This document shows, one piece after another, positions 38,669 through 47,665 of a stretch of DNA of 64,000 nt. Every line of letters starts with the position of its first letter. The stretch's first letter is position 1. The position numbers were made by a program, and so were the translations under genes. The notes below the pieces were generated by a model that worked only from the letters and a program-made list of their open reading frames with translations, was not told where the DNA came from and ran no database searches. The stretch lies in assembly GCA_964020105.1 (NCBI GenBank), contig OZ026535.1:310001-374000 (forward strand), read 5' to 3'. This stretch comes from G964020105 sp964020105. GTDB taxonomy: Bacteria > Pseudomonadota > Alphaproteobacteria > WRAU01 > Hepatincolaceae.

Positions 38669-39109
38669 ATGGAAAATATTAGAAATAATTCAGAAGAAGC
38701 ACTAGATGCTTTAGATGATCCTACGGAAGAATATTCTGCAGAAATTGAAGTATTAACTGAAAAAATTAAACAAATTTGGGGTGTTGATTTAGATCGCAAT
38801 AAATTGTTAGCTAAACGTGCTCTTAGTTGGCTTGGTATGCGTGAGGGCATGACTTCTTTAGAAGAGGTTGATGAAATAACCTTTATAAACAGACTAGTTG
38901 ATTTAGGTATTTTGTTATCCGAGGATAAAAGTTTATCAACCAGTAGTGATGAATTTGGCGCAAATATTGAAGAAGCTAAAAAAATAAGAACAAATCTTAG
39001 TAGTAATAAAGACTTCATAGATGCATTATATAGAAAATCCCATATTGGACATAAAGAAGCAGTACATAAGCTGAATACTTTAAACCGTATTATAGCCAGC
39101 AATAAGTAA
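38669..39109 (+). CDS. Candidate capsid scaffold protein
   Basis: The 146-residue acidic, helical protein starts MENIRNNSEEALDALDDPTE and ends with a basic segment (FIDALYRKSHIGHKEAVHKL). An acidic body with a basic C-terminal helix, lying between portal and capsid genes, fits a podovirus scaffold. Such scaffolds are usually longer (about 200-300), so it may be reduced. The gene starts 13 bases after the previous one with GGAGG. Confidence 0.5.
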   Translation: MENIRNNSEEALDALDDPTEEYSAEIEVLTEKIKQIWGVDLDRNKLLAKRALSWLGMREGMTSLEEVDEITFINRLVDLGILLSEDKSLSTSSDEFGANIEEAKKIRTNLSSNKDFIDALYRKSHIGHKEAVHKLNTLNRIIASNK

Positions 39110-39142
39110 TATAACAAGTATATATTTTAAGGAGATATTAAG

Positions 39143-40039
39143 ATGGATAGTATAGATTCAGTATTAAGAGAAGGATATCATTATGCTGTGAATTTAAATT
39201 TACAACAAAAAGGTTCAAAACTTTCAGCTTGTGTAAGGGAAGAAATACAAGATACAGAGCGTTATTATTATGATCAAATAGGTCCAACAGAAGCTATAGA
39301 TATACGACAAAGGCATGCGGATACGCCACTTATTCACACTAAATTTGATAGAAGAATGGTAACTATAGTAACTTCTGATTGGGCTGATTTAATTGATAGG
39401 GAAGATCAATTGAGGTTTCTTAATGATCCTACAAGTGCTTACTCTCTTAATGCTGCTTATGCCCTTGGAAGAAAAAAAGATGAGAGGATAATTAAAGCTG
39501 CAATTGGTACGGCTTATTGTGGGCCTAGGGGAGAACAGAAAATTGAGCTTCCAGAAAATCAAATTATAGCTGTAAATTATAGTGATAAAGATATTAAAAT
39601 AGAGCAAGGACTGACCATTGATAAATTAAGAATGGCTAGACAAATACTTGATAATGCTGATGTTGATGATGATGAGGAGCAGTATTGTGTCGTTAGTGCA
39701 AAACAGGTCAGCGATCTTTTAAAAACAGTTGAGGTTACATCTGAGGATTACAATACAGTTAAGGCACTGGTAGAAGGTAAAGTTAATACTTTTATGGGAT
39801 TTACTTTTAAAAGAGTTAGCTCAAATCTATTGCCTATGGTGCAACCTGAAACAAAGAGGCACAGAAATATTATTTGTTTTGCCAAGTCTGGTATTTTATT
39901 AGCTACTTTAGGAGATATTAAAACTGATATTAGCTTAAGAGTTGATAAAAGAATGGCAAAGCAAGTCTATGCTTCTTTATCTTGTGGAGCCAGTAGGATG
40001 GATGAAAAAAAAGTAGTTAGTATAATCTGTAAAGAGTAA
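39143..40039 (+). CDS. Major capsid protein (podovirus-like)
   Basis: The 298-residue protein carries TPLIHTKFDRRMVTIVTSDWADLIDREDQLR and LNAAYALGRKKDERIIKAAIGTAY, typical of the Phage_capsid_2-type family, and a C-terminal KRHRNIICFAKSGILLATLGD. It would form the head shell. Spacing and AAGGAG are normal. Sequence looks intact. Confidence 0.75.
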   Translation: MDSIDSVLREGYHYAVNLNLQQKGSKLSACVREEIQDTERYYYDQIGPTEAIDIRQRHADTPLIHTKFDRRMVTIVTSDWADLIDREDQLRFLNDPTSAYSLNAAYALGRKKDERIIKAAIGTAYCGPRGEQKIELPENQIIAVNYSDKDIKIEQGLTIDKLRMARQILDNADVDDDEEQYCVVSAKQVSDLLKTVEVTSEDYNTVKALVEGKVNTFMGFTFKRVSSNLLPMVQPETKRHRNIICFAKSGILLATLGDIKTDISLRVDKRMAKQVYASLSCGASRMDEKKVVSIICKE

Positions 40040-40080
40040 TACAGATATTTTTATTAATATTAATAAAATATAGGAATATT

Positions 40081-40653
40081 ATGATATATACTGAAATAGA
40101 CATATGTAACAGAGCTTTAGGATTGCTCAATCAGAAGCATATTGACTCTTTTACACAAAATATCAAAGAAGCTCAAGTATGCAGGTTTCTTTTTTATAAA
40201 ATTAAGGCAGAAGTACTTTCTTCTAATAACTGGAATAAAGCTATTAAGCAACTAAAACTATACGGTGTCCTAAATAATGAATATACTCCTAATTATTCCT
40301 ATAAATATTCTCTACCAGCTGGTTGCTTAAGGGTGATTTCAGTTAATTTCACTAAGCACTATCTTCAGATAGGACAGTATTTTTATACTAACTCCTCAGA
40401 TTCTCAAGTTGTTTTTCTTAGTGATTTAGCAACAGAAGATTTAGGTATTCATTTATCGTATCTTATAGCATTAAAGTTAGCTGTAGAAATGAGTTTTATG
40501 CTTAATAATGATCCTGTTTTGCAGAACCTACTAAGGGATACTTATGAAATTGAGTATAAAAAAGTAGCTAATTTGAACAGTTTAGAGAGTAATAGTCTTT
40601 TACCAACAATGGAGTTTTTTGAAAGTACTTGGATTAATTCAAGGTGGGGCTAA
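40081..40653 (+). CDS. Tail tubular protein A-like adaptor
   Basis: The 190-residue protein begins YTEIDICNRALGLLNQKHIDSF and has LSSNNWNKAIKQLKLYGVL and YSYKYSLPAGCLRVISVNF, which match the TtpA/gp11-type head-completion adaptor. It follows capsid after 41 bases and precedes the large tail protein. No unusual features. Confidence 0.75.
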   Translation: MIYTEIDICNRALGLLNQKHIDSFTQNIKEAQVCRFLFYKIKAEVLSSNNWNKAIKQLKLYGVLNNEYTPNYSYKYSLPAGCLRVISVNFTKHYLQIGQYFYTNSSDSQVVFLSDLATEDLGIHLSYLIALKLAVEMSFMLNNDPVLQNLLRDTYEIEYKKVANLNSLESNSLLPTMEFFESTWINSRWG

Positions 40654-40695
40654 GTTTATCATATTATCAAAAATTATTGCTAGGGATTTATTTTT

Positions 40696-42711
40696 ATGAA
40701 AAGATTTAATTTTAACTTATCTTCCTTTGCTTTAGGAGAAATTATGGATAGTAATAACTTATCTCAAAGTAAATATTATGATAGCTCATATAGAATTTAT
40801 AATATGATGTTAAGCCAATCAGGATCCTTACTAAGGCGAGTTGGTACTAAATTTATGCATGATCTTGGAAAAAACACCATATTTAGGATCATTTCTTTAG
40901 ATTGGCATGGTGATCATATAATGATGCAAATAGCACATGATAAAATATCTTTTTATATCAATGGAGCAAAGTTAATTATTGATAATAAAGAGTACTCTAT
41001 TTCTGCTCCCTGGATAACTAAAGATGTTGTAGATAACCTTACTTATACTTATGATCAAAGTGGGGGAGGCTATATATTTTTATCTGCTCATAAAATTACA
41101 CAATACCTCCATTATAGCAATGAGTATAAATTTTTTTTCTCTGACATTCACTTTTGGGATGGCCCTTACCAAGAAAGAAACAAAACTGATATAACTGTCA
41201 ATGTTAATTCTTTAAATGGTAATGTTATATTAACTGCTTCAGCACCATTATTTACTACCGATGACGCTGTCTATAAAAAAGGAAGACTTATTAGAATATA
41301 CCATTCAGGTCTTTGGGGTTATGGTCAAATTTCAAACTATATTTCATCTACAGTGGTTAAGGTAGATACTAAGATACCTTTTATATCAACTCTTCCCACT
41401 AAGGATTTTAGATTGGGGGAATGGTGTCCACAAAATGGTTATCCAGAGATGGTAACTTTCTACAATGGCAGAGCTTATTATTGTGCTAAGAAAAAAGTAT
41501 GGATTTCCACTACTTCAGATTATAGAAATATGTCTCCTAGTGAAATTATTACACAAAATAATGTAGTTGTTGACTCAATAGGACATGATAAGGCAATATC
41601 ATTTAATCTTGCGCAAGCTGATAAAATAATGTGGATAGCTAGTAATAAAAATAATGTTTTAGTGGGAACTAAAGATGGAGTTTTTCTTATCATTCCTTTA
41701 AAGGAAACTGAAGCATTATCTCCTTACAATTATGCTGTTTCCAAGATAAGCTCAGAGAAAAGTTCTAAAATAGCTATCGTTACAGAGTTCTTAACTTTTT
41801 ATGTTGATGATACTAAAAAGAAAATTTATGCATTAGAAATTACAGACAACAAAGTATCATTTTTTAAGCAAATAAATTCTTATAGTGAGCATTTATTTAA
41901 AAGCGGAATACAGATTATGCGCTATATTAATTACCCATCAAAGATGCTTTTAGTGGTTCTTGAAACTGGTAATTTTCTCATAGGACATCTGCAAATGAAC
42001 AATAATAATCTCGTATGGGCATGGTGTGAGCAAGCCTTATCTAATGACACACATAAGGTTATTGATATAGGAACTTATTTTAAACAAGATGTCCAACAAA
42101 TATGGTTGCATACTAAAACCAAAATTAGAGGAGAAGAAAAATTTTATATTGAATTATTAGAGTTAAGATCTTGGGAATATTCATATAATAGTAGAGTTGA
42201 TCTTCCATATTTTCTTGATTCTTATGCTTTAGTAAAACTAATTGATAATAAAATTACTATTCCGAAACATCTTATGGGCAAAAATATTGGAGTAATGTCA
42301 GCAGATAATAAAACTTATATAGGGGAATATTTTGCGTTAGATGAAGTGATTAATATACAATTTAACAAACCCAATCAAGATGTTATTGTTGGATACAACT
42401 ACAGGTCAGTTTATAAAAGTCAGATTTTTAATAAGGGGATTAACATGCACACTAAAAATGGAGATAAAAAAATAGATTTTATAAAATTTATTTTTTCACG
42501 ATCAAAGAACGTTAATATTTTAGATAATAATAATAACATTATTTATAGAGATATAATTGATACAACTACCAATTCTATGTCTGAGATAGGGCAGGAAGTT
42601 AATTTTAATTTTTGGCAGTATTGGGATGCCTCGCCTAGGATTGTTTTACAACAAAATTCTCCTTTCCCAATGATTTTAAATAGTTTACATGTAAGCATTT
42701 TAGTTAGATAA
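40696..42711 (+). CDS. Large phage tail/nozzle-type protein
   Basis: The 671-residue protein opens with KRFNFNLSSFALGEIMDSNN and RIYNMMLSQSGSLLRRVGTK, a pattern found in podovirus tail-stabilisation or TtpB-like nozzle proteins, followed by many beta-strands and no recognisable enzyme motif. It lies 42 bases after the TtpA-like gene. The N-terminal GSLLRRVGTKFMHDL region is the strongest match. It is probably structural. Confidence 0.65.
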   Translation: MKRFNFNLSSFALGEIMDSNNLSQSKYYDSSYRIYNMMLSQSGSLLRRVGTKFMHDLGKNTIFRIISLDWHGDHIMMQIAHDKISFYINGAKLIIDNKEYSISAPWITKDVVDNLTYTYDQSGGGYIFLSAHKITQYLHYSNEYKFFFSDIHFWDGPYQERNKTDITVNVNSLNGNVILTASAPLFTTDDAVYKKGRLIRIYHSGLWGYGQISNYISSTVVKVDTKIPFISTLPTKDFRLGEWCPQNGYPEMVTFYNGRAYYCAKKKVWISTTSDYRNMSPSEIITQNNVVVDSIGHDKAISFNLAQADKIMWIASNKNNVLVGTKDGVFLIIPLKETEALSPYNYAVSKISSEKSSKIAIVTEFLTFYVDDTKKKIYALEITDNKVSFFKQINSYSEHLFKSGIQIMRYINYPSKMLLVVLETGNFLIGHLQMNNNNLVWAWCEQALSNDTHKVIDIGTYFKQDVQQIWLHTKTKIRGEEKFYIELLELRSWEYSYNSRVDLPYFLDSYALVKLIDNKITIPKHLMGKNIGVMSADNKTYIGEYFALDEVINIQFNKPNQDVIVGYNYRSVYKSQIFNKGINMHTKNGDKKIDFIKFIFSRSKNVNILDNNNNIIYRDIIDTTTNSMSEIGQEVNFNFWQYWDASPRIVLQQNSPFPMILNSLHVSILVR

Positions 42712-42726
42712 GAGAGGATAAGTGTT

Positions 42727-43077
42727 ATGACAGGTTATTCGTATTATGATAAACAAAGAAATAATATTATTTTGAAATCAAACAATGTAATAGAAAATTT
42801 GTTAAGAGCAAAATCAGCAGAAAAATCTAGGATAAAAAATAATAGTTCTACAGGTGTCAGTGGAGGAACTTCCGAAGATTTGCAAAGGATGATTGATGTT
42901 GCCTATGATACAGATTTACAAATTGCGCAAAATGATAAAGAAAATACTATATACGATATTAAAGTAAGAGAATTTAATGCTAAGCGTTCAAAAAAAGCGC
43001 CTACTATGCTTAATCATGTTGCTTCAGAGGCTATGAAGTATATCTATAAAGGGACTTTTAATCCTTTCTTAAAATAA
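42727..43077 (+). CDS. Uncharacterised phage-locus protein
   Basis: The 116-residue protein (TGYSYYDKQRNNIILKSNNV, helices, Ser/Gly-rich linker, and KYIYKGTFNPFLK) lies 15 bases after the nozzle-like gene with GAGAGG before ATG, so it belongs to the same operon. No family is recognised. Small proteins in this position in podoviruses are often internal virion proteins. The locus ends here without lysis or tail-fibre genes in view. Confidence 0.45.
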   Translation: MTGYSYYDKQRNNIILKSNNVIENLLRAKSAEKSRIKNNSSTGVSGGTSEDLQRMIDVAYDTDLQIAQNDKENTIYDIKVREFNAKRSKKAPTMLNHVASEAMKYIYKGTFNPFLK

Positions 43078-43299
43078 AGATAATATTTTATTGTATTTTC
43101 TATCTTATAACAAATTTAGAAATATCACTTTTGTAGGGGAAAGTAAGTTAATACATAATATTAGATTATAAAATCAATTGACAGCATATTAACTATGAAG
43201 TTTTATACAACTACAATTAGTTGATTTCATGTAAAATTGATAATTTTTCAATACAAATATATAGATTCTATAAACTAATTAATTGAGGAGTAGTTAGAT

Positions 43300-43635
43300 A
43301 TGTTATACATTATTAAGTTATTGTTGAGTATTCTTGAAGATTTTATTAAAAATAGAATTATGAATTATCATACACCTAAGGGTATAGCTTTAGTAATAAC
43401 TACTATTTGTGTGTTTACTTATTTAGATCAATCTTATTTTCATCATCTATTGCAATTATATGATAAGCATCTGCGACCTCATATAATGATATCTTATATG
43501 TTTATTGATATTCTACTTATTTATATTCTTTATGCAGGAGTAAATATGATATTTAAGATATCAGATATTAAAAAGAAATCTATCAAAAAAGATATCAAAT
43601 CCAAAGGCAACAAGAAGAAAAAAATCAACAATTAA
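43300..43635 (+). CDS. Small membrane protein with Lys-rich tail, possible holin
   Basis: The 111-residue protein has two to three hydrophobic segments (about 27-45, 65-90) and a C-terminus made almost only of Lys, Ile, Ser and Asn (DIKKKSIKKDIKSKGNKKKKINN). GGAG lies before ATG. The topology (two helices plus a positive cytoplasmic tail, downstream of phage genes) resembles holins, but there is no lysin nearby and sequence identity to a holin family cannot be judged. It may just be a host membrane protein. Confidence 0.4.
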   Translation: MLYIIKLLLSILEDFIKNRIMNYHTPKGIALVITTICVFTYLDQSYFHHLLQLYDKHLRPHIMISYMFIDILLIYILYAGVNMIFKISDIKKKSIKKDIKSKGNKKKKINN

Positions 43636-43797
43636 GCGTAGTTTCATCTGAATTACTATATAAGATCTAAATGTCAGAAAATATTCTAAAAAGTATTATA
43701 TAAAAAACTTTACATATTTATATAAAAAAATATATACTAAGCACTTATTATTTAATATTATAGTTTTCATTAGTTCAAAATTAGATGAGTAATAGAT

Positions 43798-45174
43798 ATG
43801 AGATTTAGATTACCACATACGTTTACTATAATTTTTTCATTAATAGTGTTAGTTGCTATTTTAAGCTGGATATTACCAAGTGGCAAGTTTGAGAGAAAAT
43901 ACGATGAAGTGGCTGGTAGAGATATTGTGGTTGCTGGTACATATAAGACAGTAGAATCTAGTCCACAAGGGTTTATTGGTGCTTTTTCTTCTTTTGCAAA
44001 GGGTATAATTGACGCTGCAGAGGTTATAGCATATGTCTTAATTATTGGTGGTACTTATGGGGTTATCCTAAAAACTGGTGCTATAGATAGTGGGTTAAGA
44101 GCGGTTATTAAGAAATTGCAGGGAAAAGAAATAATATTGATCCCTGTTATAATGTTTTTATTTTCTTTAGGTGGTACTACATCTGGTATGTTTGAGGAAA
44201 CTTTAGCTTTTTATTTAATAATTATTCCCTTAATGATTGCTGCTGGCTATGACGCTATAGTGGGATTAGCAGCAGTTTTAATAGGAGCAGCTACTGGATG
44301 TATGGCTTCTATACTTAATCCTTTTGCAACAGGTATTGCTTCACAGATAGCACAAGTTAGTATTTCTGATGGATTTTCTCATAGGGTCATTTTTTATATT
44401 ATTTCAGTTAGTATATCTATAGCCTATGTTACTTGGTATGCTATAAGGGTAAAAAAAGATCCTAAGAAGTCTATAGTGTACTCATTAAGGGAGGATCACA
44501 AAGAGCATTTTGGTAAGCTAATAAGTGATGCACCGGTAAGATTTACATTTAGACAAAAACTTATAGTTGCTATATTTGCTTCTATGATTGGCAGTATGAT
44601 GTACAGTGTTATGTATTTAGGATGGTGGATTCCAGAAATGACAATGATATTTTTAGCGGGATCTATGATAATAGGAGTCATTAGTGGAATAACACAAAAG
44701 CAGTACTGGGATAATTTTGTGGAAGGTTCGAAAGATTTACTTTACGCTGCACTGGTTATAGGATTAGCAAGGGCAATAGTTATAGTGGCACAAGATGGTG
44801 TAATTATTGATACAATTTTAAATACAATAGTTAATTTTTTATCTGGTCTTTCTAAGGGAGCATTTATTATTTTAAATGAAATAGTCCAAATAGGCATAGC
44901 ATTTCTGGTTCCTTCAAGCTCTGGTCAAGCTGCTTTAACAATGCCTTTAATGGCACCATTGGCAGATCTATTTAATATACCAAGAAGTACAATTATCACG
45001 GCGTATCAAATGTCTTCAGGTTTAATTAATATGGTTGCTCCAACTTCTGGTGTTGTGATGGCAGCTATCGGTATGGCAAGAATAACTTTTTCACACTGGT
45101 TGAGATTTATTATTCCATTGTTATGTATACATCTTTTGGTTTCTCTAGTGGTCTTAATTTTAAGTATTCCGTAG
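43798..45174 (+). CDS. YfcC-family carboxylate/amino-acid carrier
   Basis: The 458-residue membrane protein has about 11-12 helices. The N-terminal LPHTFTIIFSLIVLVAILSW, GAFSSFAKGIIDAAEVIAYV, GTTSGMFEETLAFY, the Asn-rich ASILNPFATGIASQ and the final VPSSSGQAALTMPLMAPLADL match the YfcC/C4-dicarboxylate or arginine-ornithine type family. It would import a small host metabolite; the exact substrate is not readable. Closely followed by a strong terminator. Confidence 0.8.
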   Translation: MRFRLPHTFTIIFSLIVLVAILSWILPSGKFERKYDEVAGRDIVVAGTYKTVESSPQGFIGAFSSFAKGIIDAAEVIAYVLIIGGTYGVILKTGAIDSGLRAVIKKLQGKEIILIPVIMFLFSLGGTTSGMFEETLAFYLIIIPLMIAAGYDAIVGLAAVLIGAATGCMASILNPFATGIASQIAQVSISDGFSHRVIFYIISVSISIAYVTWYAIRVKKDPKKSIVYSLREDHKEHFGKLISDAPVRFTFRQKLIVAIFASMIGSMMYSVMYLGWWIPEMTMIFLAGSMIIGVISGITQKQYWDNFVEGSKDLLYAALVIGLARAIVIVAQDGVIIDTILNTIVNFLSGLSKGAFIILNEIVQIGIAFLVPSSSGQAALTMPLMAPLADLFNIPRSTIITAYQMSSGLINMVAPTSGVVMAAIGMARITFSHWLRFIIPLLCIHLLVSLVVLILSIP

Positions 45175-45178
45175 ATAG

Positions 45179-45214
45179 AAAAAGGGCAAAATATTAAAGT
45201 ATTTTGCCCTTTTT
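45179..45214 (+). terminator. Intrinsic terminator of the YfcC-like gene
   Basis: AAAAAGGGCAAAATA (45179-45193) pairs perfectly with TATTTTGCCCTTTTT (45200-45214), a 15-bp stem with a six-base loop and a T-run. It starts a few bases after the stop codon. The A-run at its left also allows function on the other strand. Confidence 0.9.
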
Positions 45215-45290
45215 ACTTATTGCACCCCAGGGCTGCAAACACTAATCATTATAGTATTAATTCACATTATTAGCAAATTAGGAGGTTACT

Positions 45291-46049
45291 ATGAAGATTT
45301 TTTTAATTATTAGATTCACTATTATTATATTTTTATCAGCTTTAGTTCCTTTAATTGCAGAAGAAAAGGGTAGTTTTAAGTTATTAAATTTAAAATTGTT
45401 TAAAGCTACAAATATTTCTAATTTATCTTCTATGCCAAAAAATCAGACTATGTTTGAGATAGAAGCTATAGTATCTTTAGGTAAATGGGAATATTACGGA
45501 TTTTCAGATTTTTGGTTTTTGGATGGAAAGATGCAGAATTTAAATATTGATTTTTATAAACATATATTAAAGTATGATATTTTTAATAATGATAGGCTAT
45601 TTTTGGTTGGTGAAATTAAAGAGCCGTTCAATTATAATTTTACAGGAGATTTATTTGCAGGTATAGGGACGTCGTTCAATTTACCAATATTTGGTAAATT
45701 ATATGGTAATATTTTATATTATACAGGTAAGGCTAAGGATGTTAACAATGCTAAGGTAGATCTAAATATGCCTATAACTCTTCAATTTAACTGGTATTCT
45801 AAACTAACTGATTTACCATATGGTATATATTTAACCCATGGCGGATGGTCAGATATAGATTTTTATGAAAAAAGAACTCAAACTGATGGAAGTTTAAAAA
45901 CAGCCATATCATATCAAATTTACGAAGGGCTAGCATTACATAAAGATTCTTATGCTTTAGAGGTTGGATATAAATATTGGAAGAATACTTGGGGAAATTA
46001 TTCTAGAAGTACTCATAGCACACTTATTTACTTAGTAAAAAGCATATAA
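45291..46049 (+). CDS. Tsx/OmpK-like outer-membrane channel candidate
   Basis: The 252-residue protein has a signal peptide (about 1-22, ending LIAEE) and alternating beta-strands such as FEIEAIVSLGKWEYYGFSDF, DLFAGIGTSFNLPIFGKLYGN and ITLQFNWYSKLTDLPYG. The pattern and size suggest a nucleoside-specific Tsx/OmpK-like beta-barrel. A final Phe is absent; the protein ends in LVKSI. The two secreted nucleotidases in this window would supply nucleosides for such a channel. The family assignment is moderate. Confidence 0.5.
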   Translation: MKIFLIIRFTIIIFLSALVPLIAEEKGSFKLLNLKLFKATNISNLSSMPKNQTMFEIEAIVSLGKWEYYGFSDFWFLDGKMQNLNIDFYKHILKYDIFNNDRLFLVGEIKEPFNYNFTGDLFAGIGTSFNLPIFGKLYGNILYYTGKAKDVNNAKVDLNMPITLQFNWYSKLTDLPYGIYLTHGGWSDIDFYEKRTQTDGSLKTAISYQIYEGLALHKDSYALEVGYKYWKNTWGNYSRSTHSTLIYLVKSI

Positions 46050-46145
46050 GTGTTGTGAGAGATATTTTATTCCTTGCATAAAATATTGTAATAGGAGTAT
46101 CATTGGCTAGACTATGTTAGTTTAAGAAATTTTAGGAGAAAGACA

Positions 46146-46484
46146 GTGGTAGATTATAAAGATATAGATCCTAAAGATTTACAAAGAATGTTTTTAGATA
46201 AAGATAAAGTGTTAGTTGTAGATGTAAGATCAAAAGAAGAATTTGAGGAAGCACATATAGAGGGGGCTGTTAATATTCCTTTACCTAAGCTAACTCAGGA
46301 GAAGCTACAGACATTATGCAAAGAAATGGATGCTGATAGGGTTGTGATGCAATGTCGATCTGGAGTTAGAAGTAAAAGCGCTATAAATGAGCTTAATGAT
46401 AAGTTTTCTTGTGAAACTTATAATCTTAAAGGAGGCTTAACTGCTTGGGCTACAGCTGGTTATAAGATAGTTGTAGAAGACTAA
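46146..46484 (+). CDS. Rhodanese-like sulfurtransferase (single domain)
   Basis: The 112-residue protein has VVDVRSKEEFEEAHIEGAVNIP and the catalytic loop CRSGVRSKSA followed by LKGGLTAWATAGY, typical of a one-domain rhodanese that handles persulfide sulfur. It starts with GTG and AGGAG lies about eight bases upstream. It is 17 bases before a second rhodanese, so the two form a pair. Confidence 0.85.
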   Translation: MVDYKDIDPKDLQRMFLDKDKVLVVDVRSKEEFEEAHIEGAVNIPLPKLTQEKLQTLCKEMDADRVVMQCRSGVRSKSAINELNDKFSCETYNLKGGLTAWATAGYKIVVED

Positions 46485-46501
46485 TTAAGGATTTTTCACA
46501 T

Positions 46502-46861
46502 ATGAATAAACAATCAGAACAAATAAATGCGCAAGAATTACAACAAATACTAGAAGATAGCAGTATAAAGGTTGTTCCTATAGATGTTAGAACTGAAGCA
46601 GAGTATAAGCGTTATCATATTAAAGGTTCACTTAATATTCCCATTGCTGGTTTATCTATTGATGGATTAAGAAGTGCTTTAGAACTTAATGCAAATGATA
46701 AAATTATTATTGTAACTTATTGTAATGCTGGAGGACGTGGAGGTATAGCCTTTAATATTTTAAAAGCTAGTAATACTTACGATAATATAGTTGTTAAAAA
46801 CTTACAGCATGGTATTAATGAATGGATAGATGCTGGATATGCAGTTGAGGAAAATAATTGA
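46502..46861 (+). CDS. Second rhodanese-like protein
   Basis: The 119-residue protein has VVPIDVRTEAEYKRYHIKGSLNIP and the loop YCNAGGRGGIAFN, so Cys is kept but the loop differs from the first copy (Gly-rich CNAGGRGG instead of CRSGVRS). LQHGINEWIDAGY closes the domain. The different loop suggests a different substrate or partner. It is co-transcribed with 46146-46484. It ends with TGA. Confidence 0.8.
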   Translation: MNKQSEQINAQELQQILEDSSIKVVPIDVRTEAEYKRYHIKGSLNIPIAGLSIDGLRSALELNANDKIIIVTYCNAGGRGGIAFNILKASNTYDNIVVKNLQHGINEWIDAGYAVEENN

Positions 46862-46982
46862 TAAAAAGCATTATTAATTATTGCAATCAGGGTTATTTCT
46901 AGATATACTATTGGAGCATTGCTGTTGCTTTCTAATGTGACTTTTTGAGCGCAGAAATCTAGTTAATATATCTATAGACTTT

Positions 46983-47059
<77 letters not shown>

Positions 47060-47665
47060 TATTTTCCTGAAGACTCAAGCCTTTTTTTGTTATCTTTTTT
47101 ACATATTAACTTTTATTTATTTTTATAGGTTTTTATTAATTTTTACAAGTTTTTATCACCATAAAAATAAAAATCATGTCATGGTTTTTACCATAGTCTC
47201 ACTTAGCAGAGAGTTAAAAGGAGAACCAAGATTTAGGGATATTAAGAGTATAATTAAGGGAGATAAACAGGTAATAAAACTACTTGCTCAATAAGATAAT
47301 TAAAAATGCAATAAGAGGATTAGCTAAGAGTCCTAATTATATATCACAAGATGCTTTTTTAAGATTTTTCAGCTATATCATAAAAATCCAATGTAGCAGG
47401 CTTAGCTAAGAGAAATAAAATAGTTTTTTAAATTAAAGGACAAAGTAAGATAGAGCTATAAATTTTTCCTAATTTTTCCTTTAATTGATGCACGCTATAA
47501 TTTTCTCACTTAATTCCCCCCCCCCCCCATTGCGCTCACAGGAATCAAAAATTTGCTAATGTTAGAATTATGAAAATTAATATTTACCATAGGGTAGGAT
47601 TAAATTATAATTGTTATAGTTTATGGATATTAGTTGTTAGATTATATTTAAGATAGGTGATAGTT
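47060..47665. other. Spacer with a 13-C homopolymer and unclear coding traces
   Basis: After the tRNA the DNA contains a short frame ending KGEPRFRDIKSIIKGDKQVI (to 47294) that I cannot assign; it may be a gene scrap. At 47516-47528 there is a run of 13 C in an otherwise AT-rich context, 138 bases before the next start. No other gene or RNA is supported. Confidence 0.5.

Noticed and set aside
47060..47294. Frame overlapping the tRNA-Pro 3' end as a gene
   Set aside because: It begins inside the tRNA and has no start signal; only its end looks protein-like.
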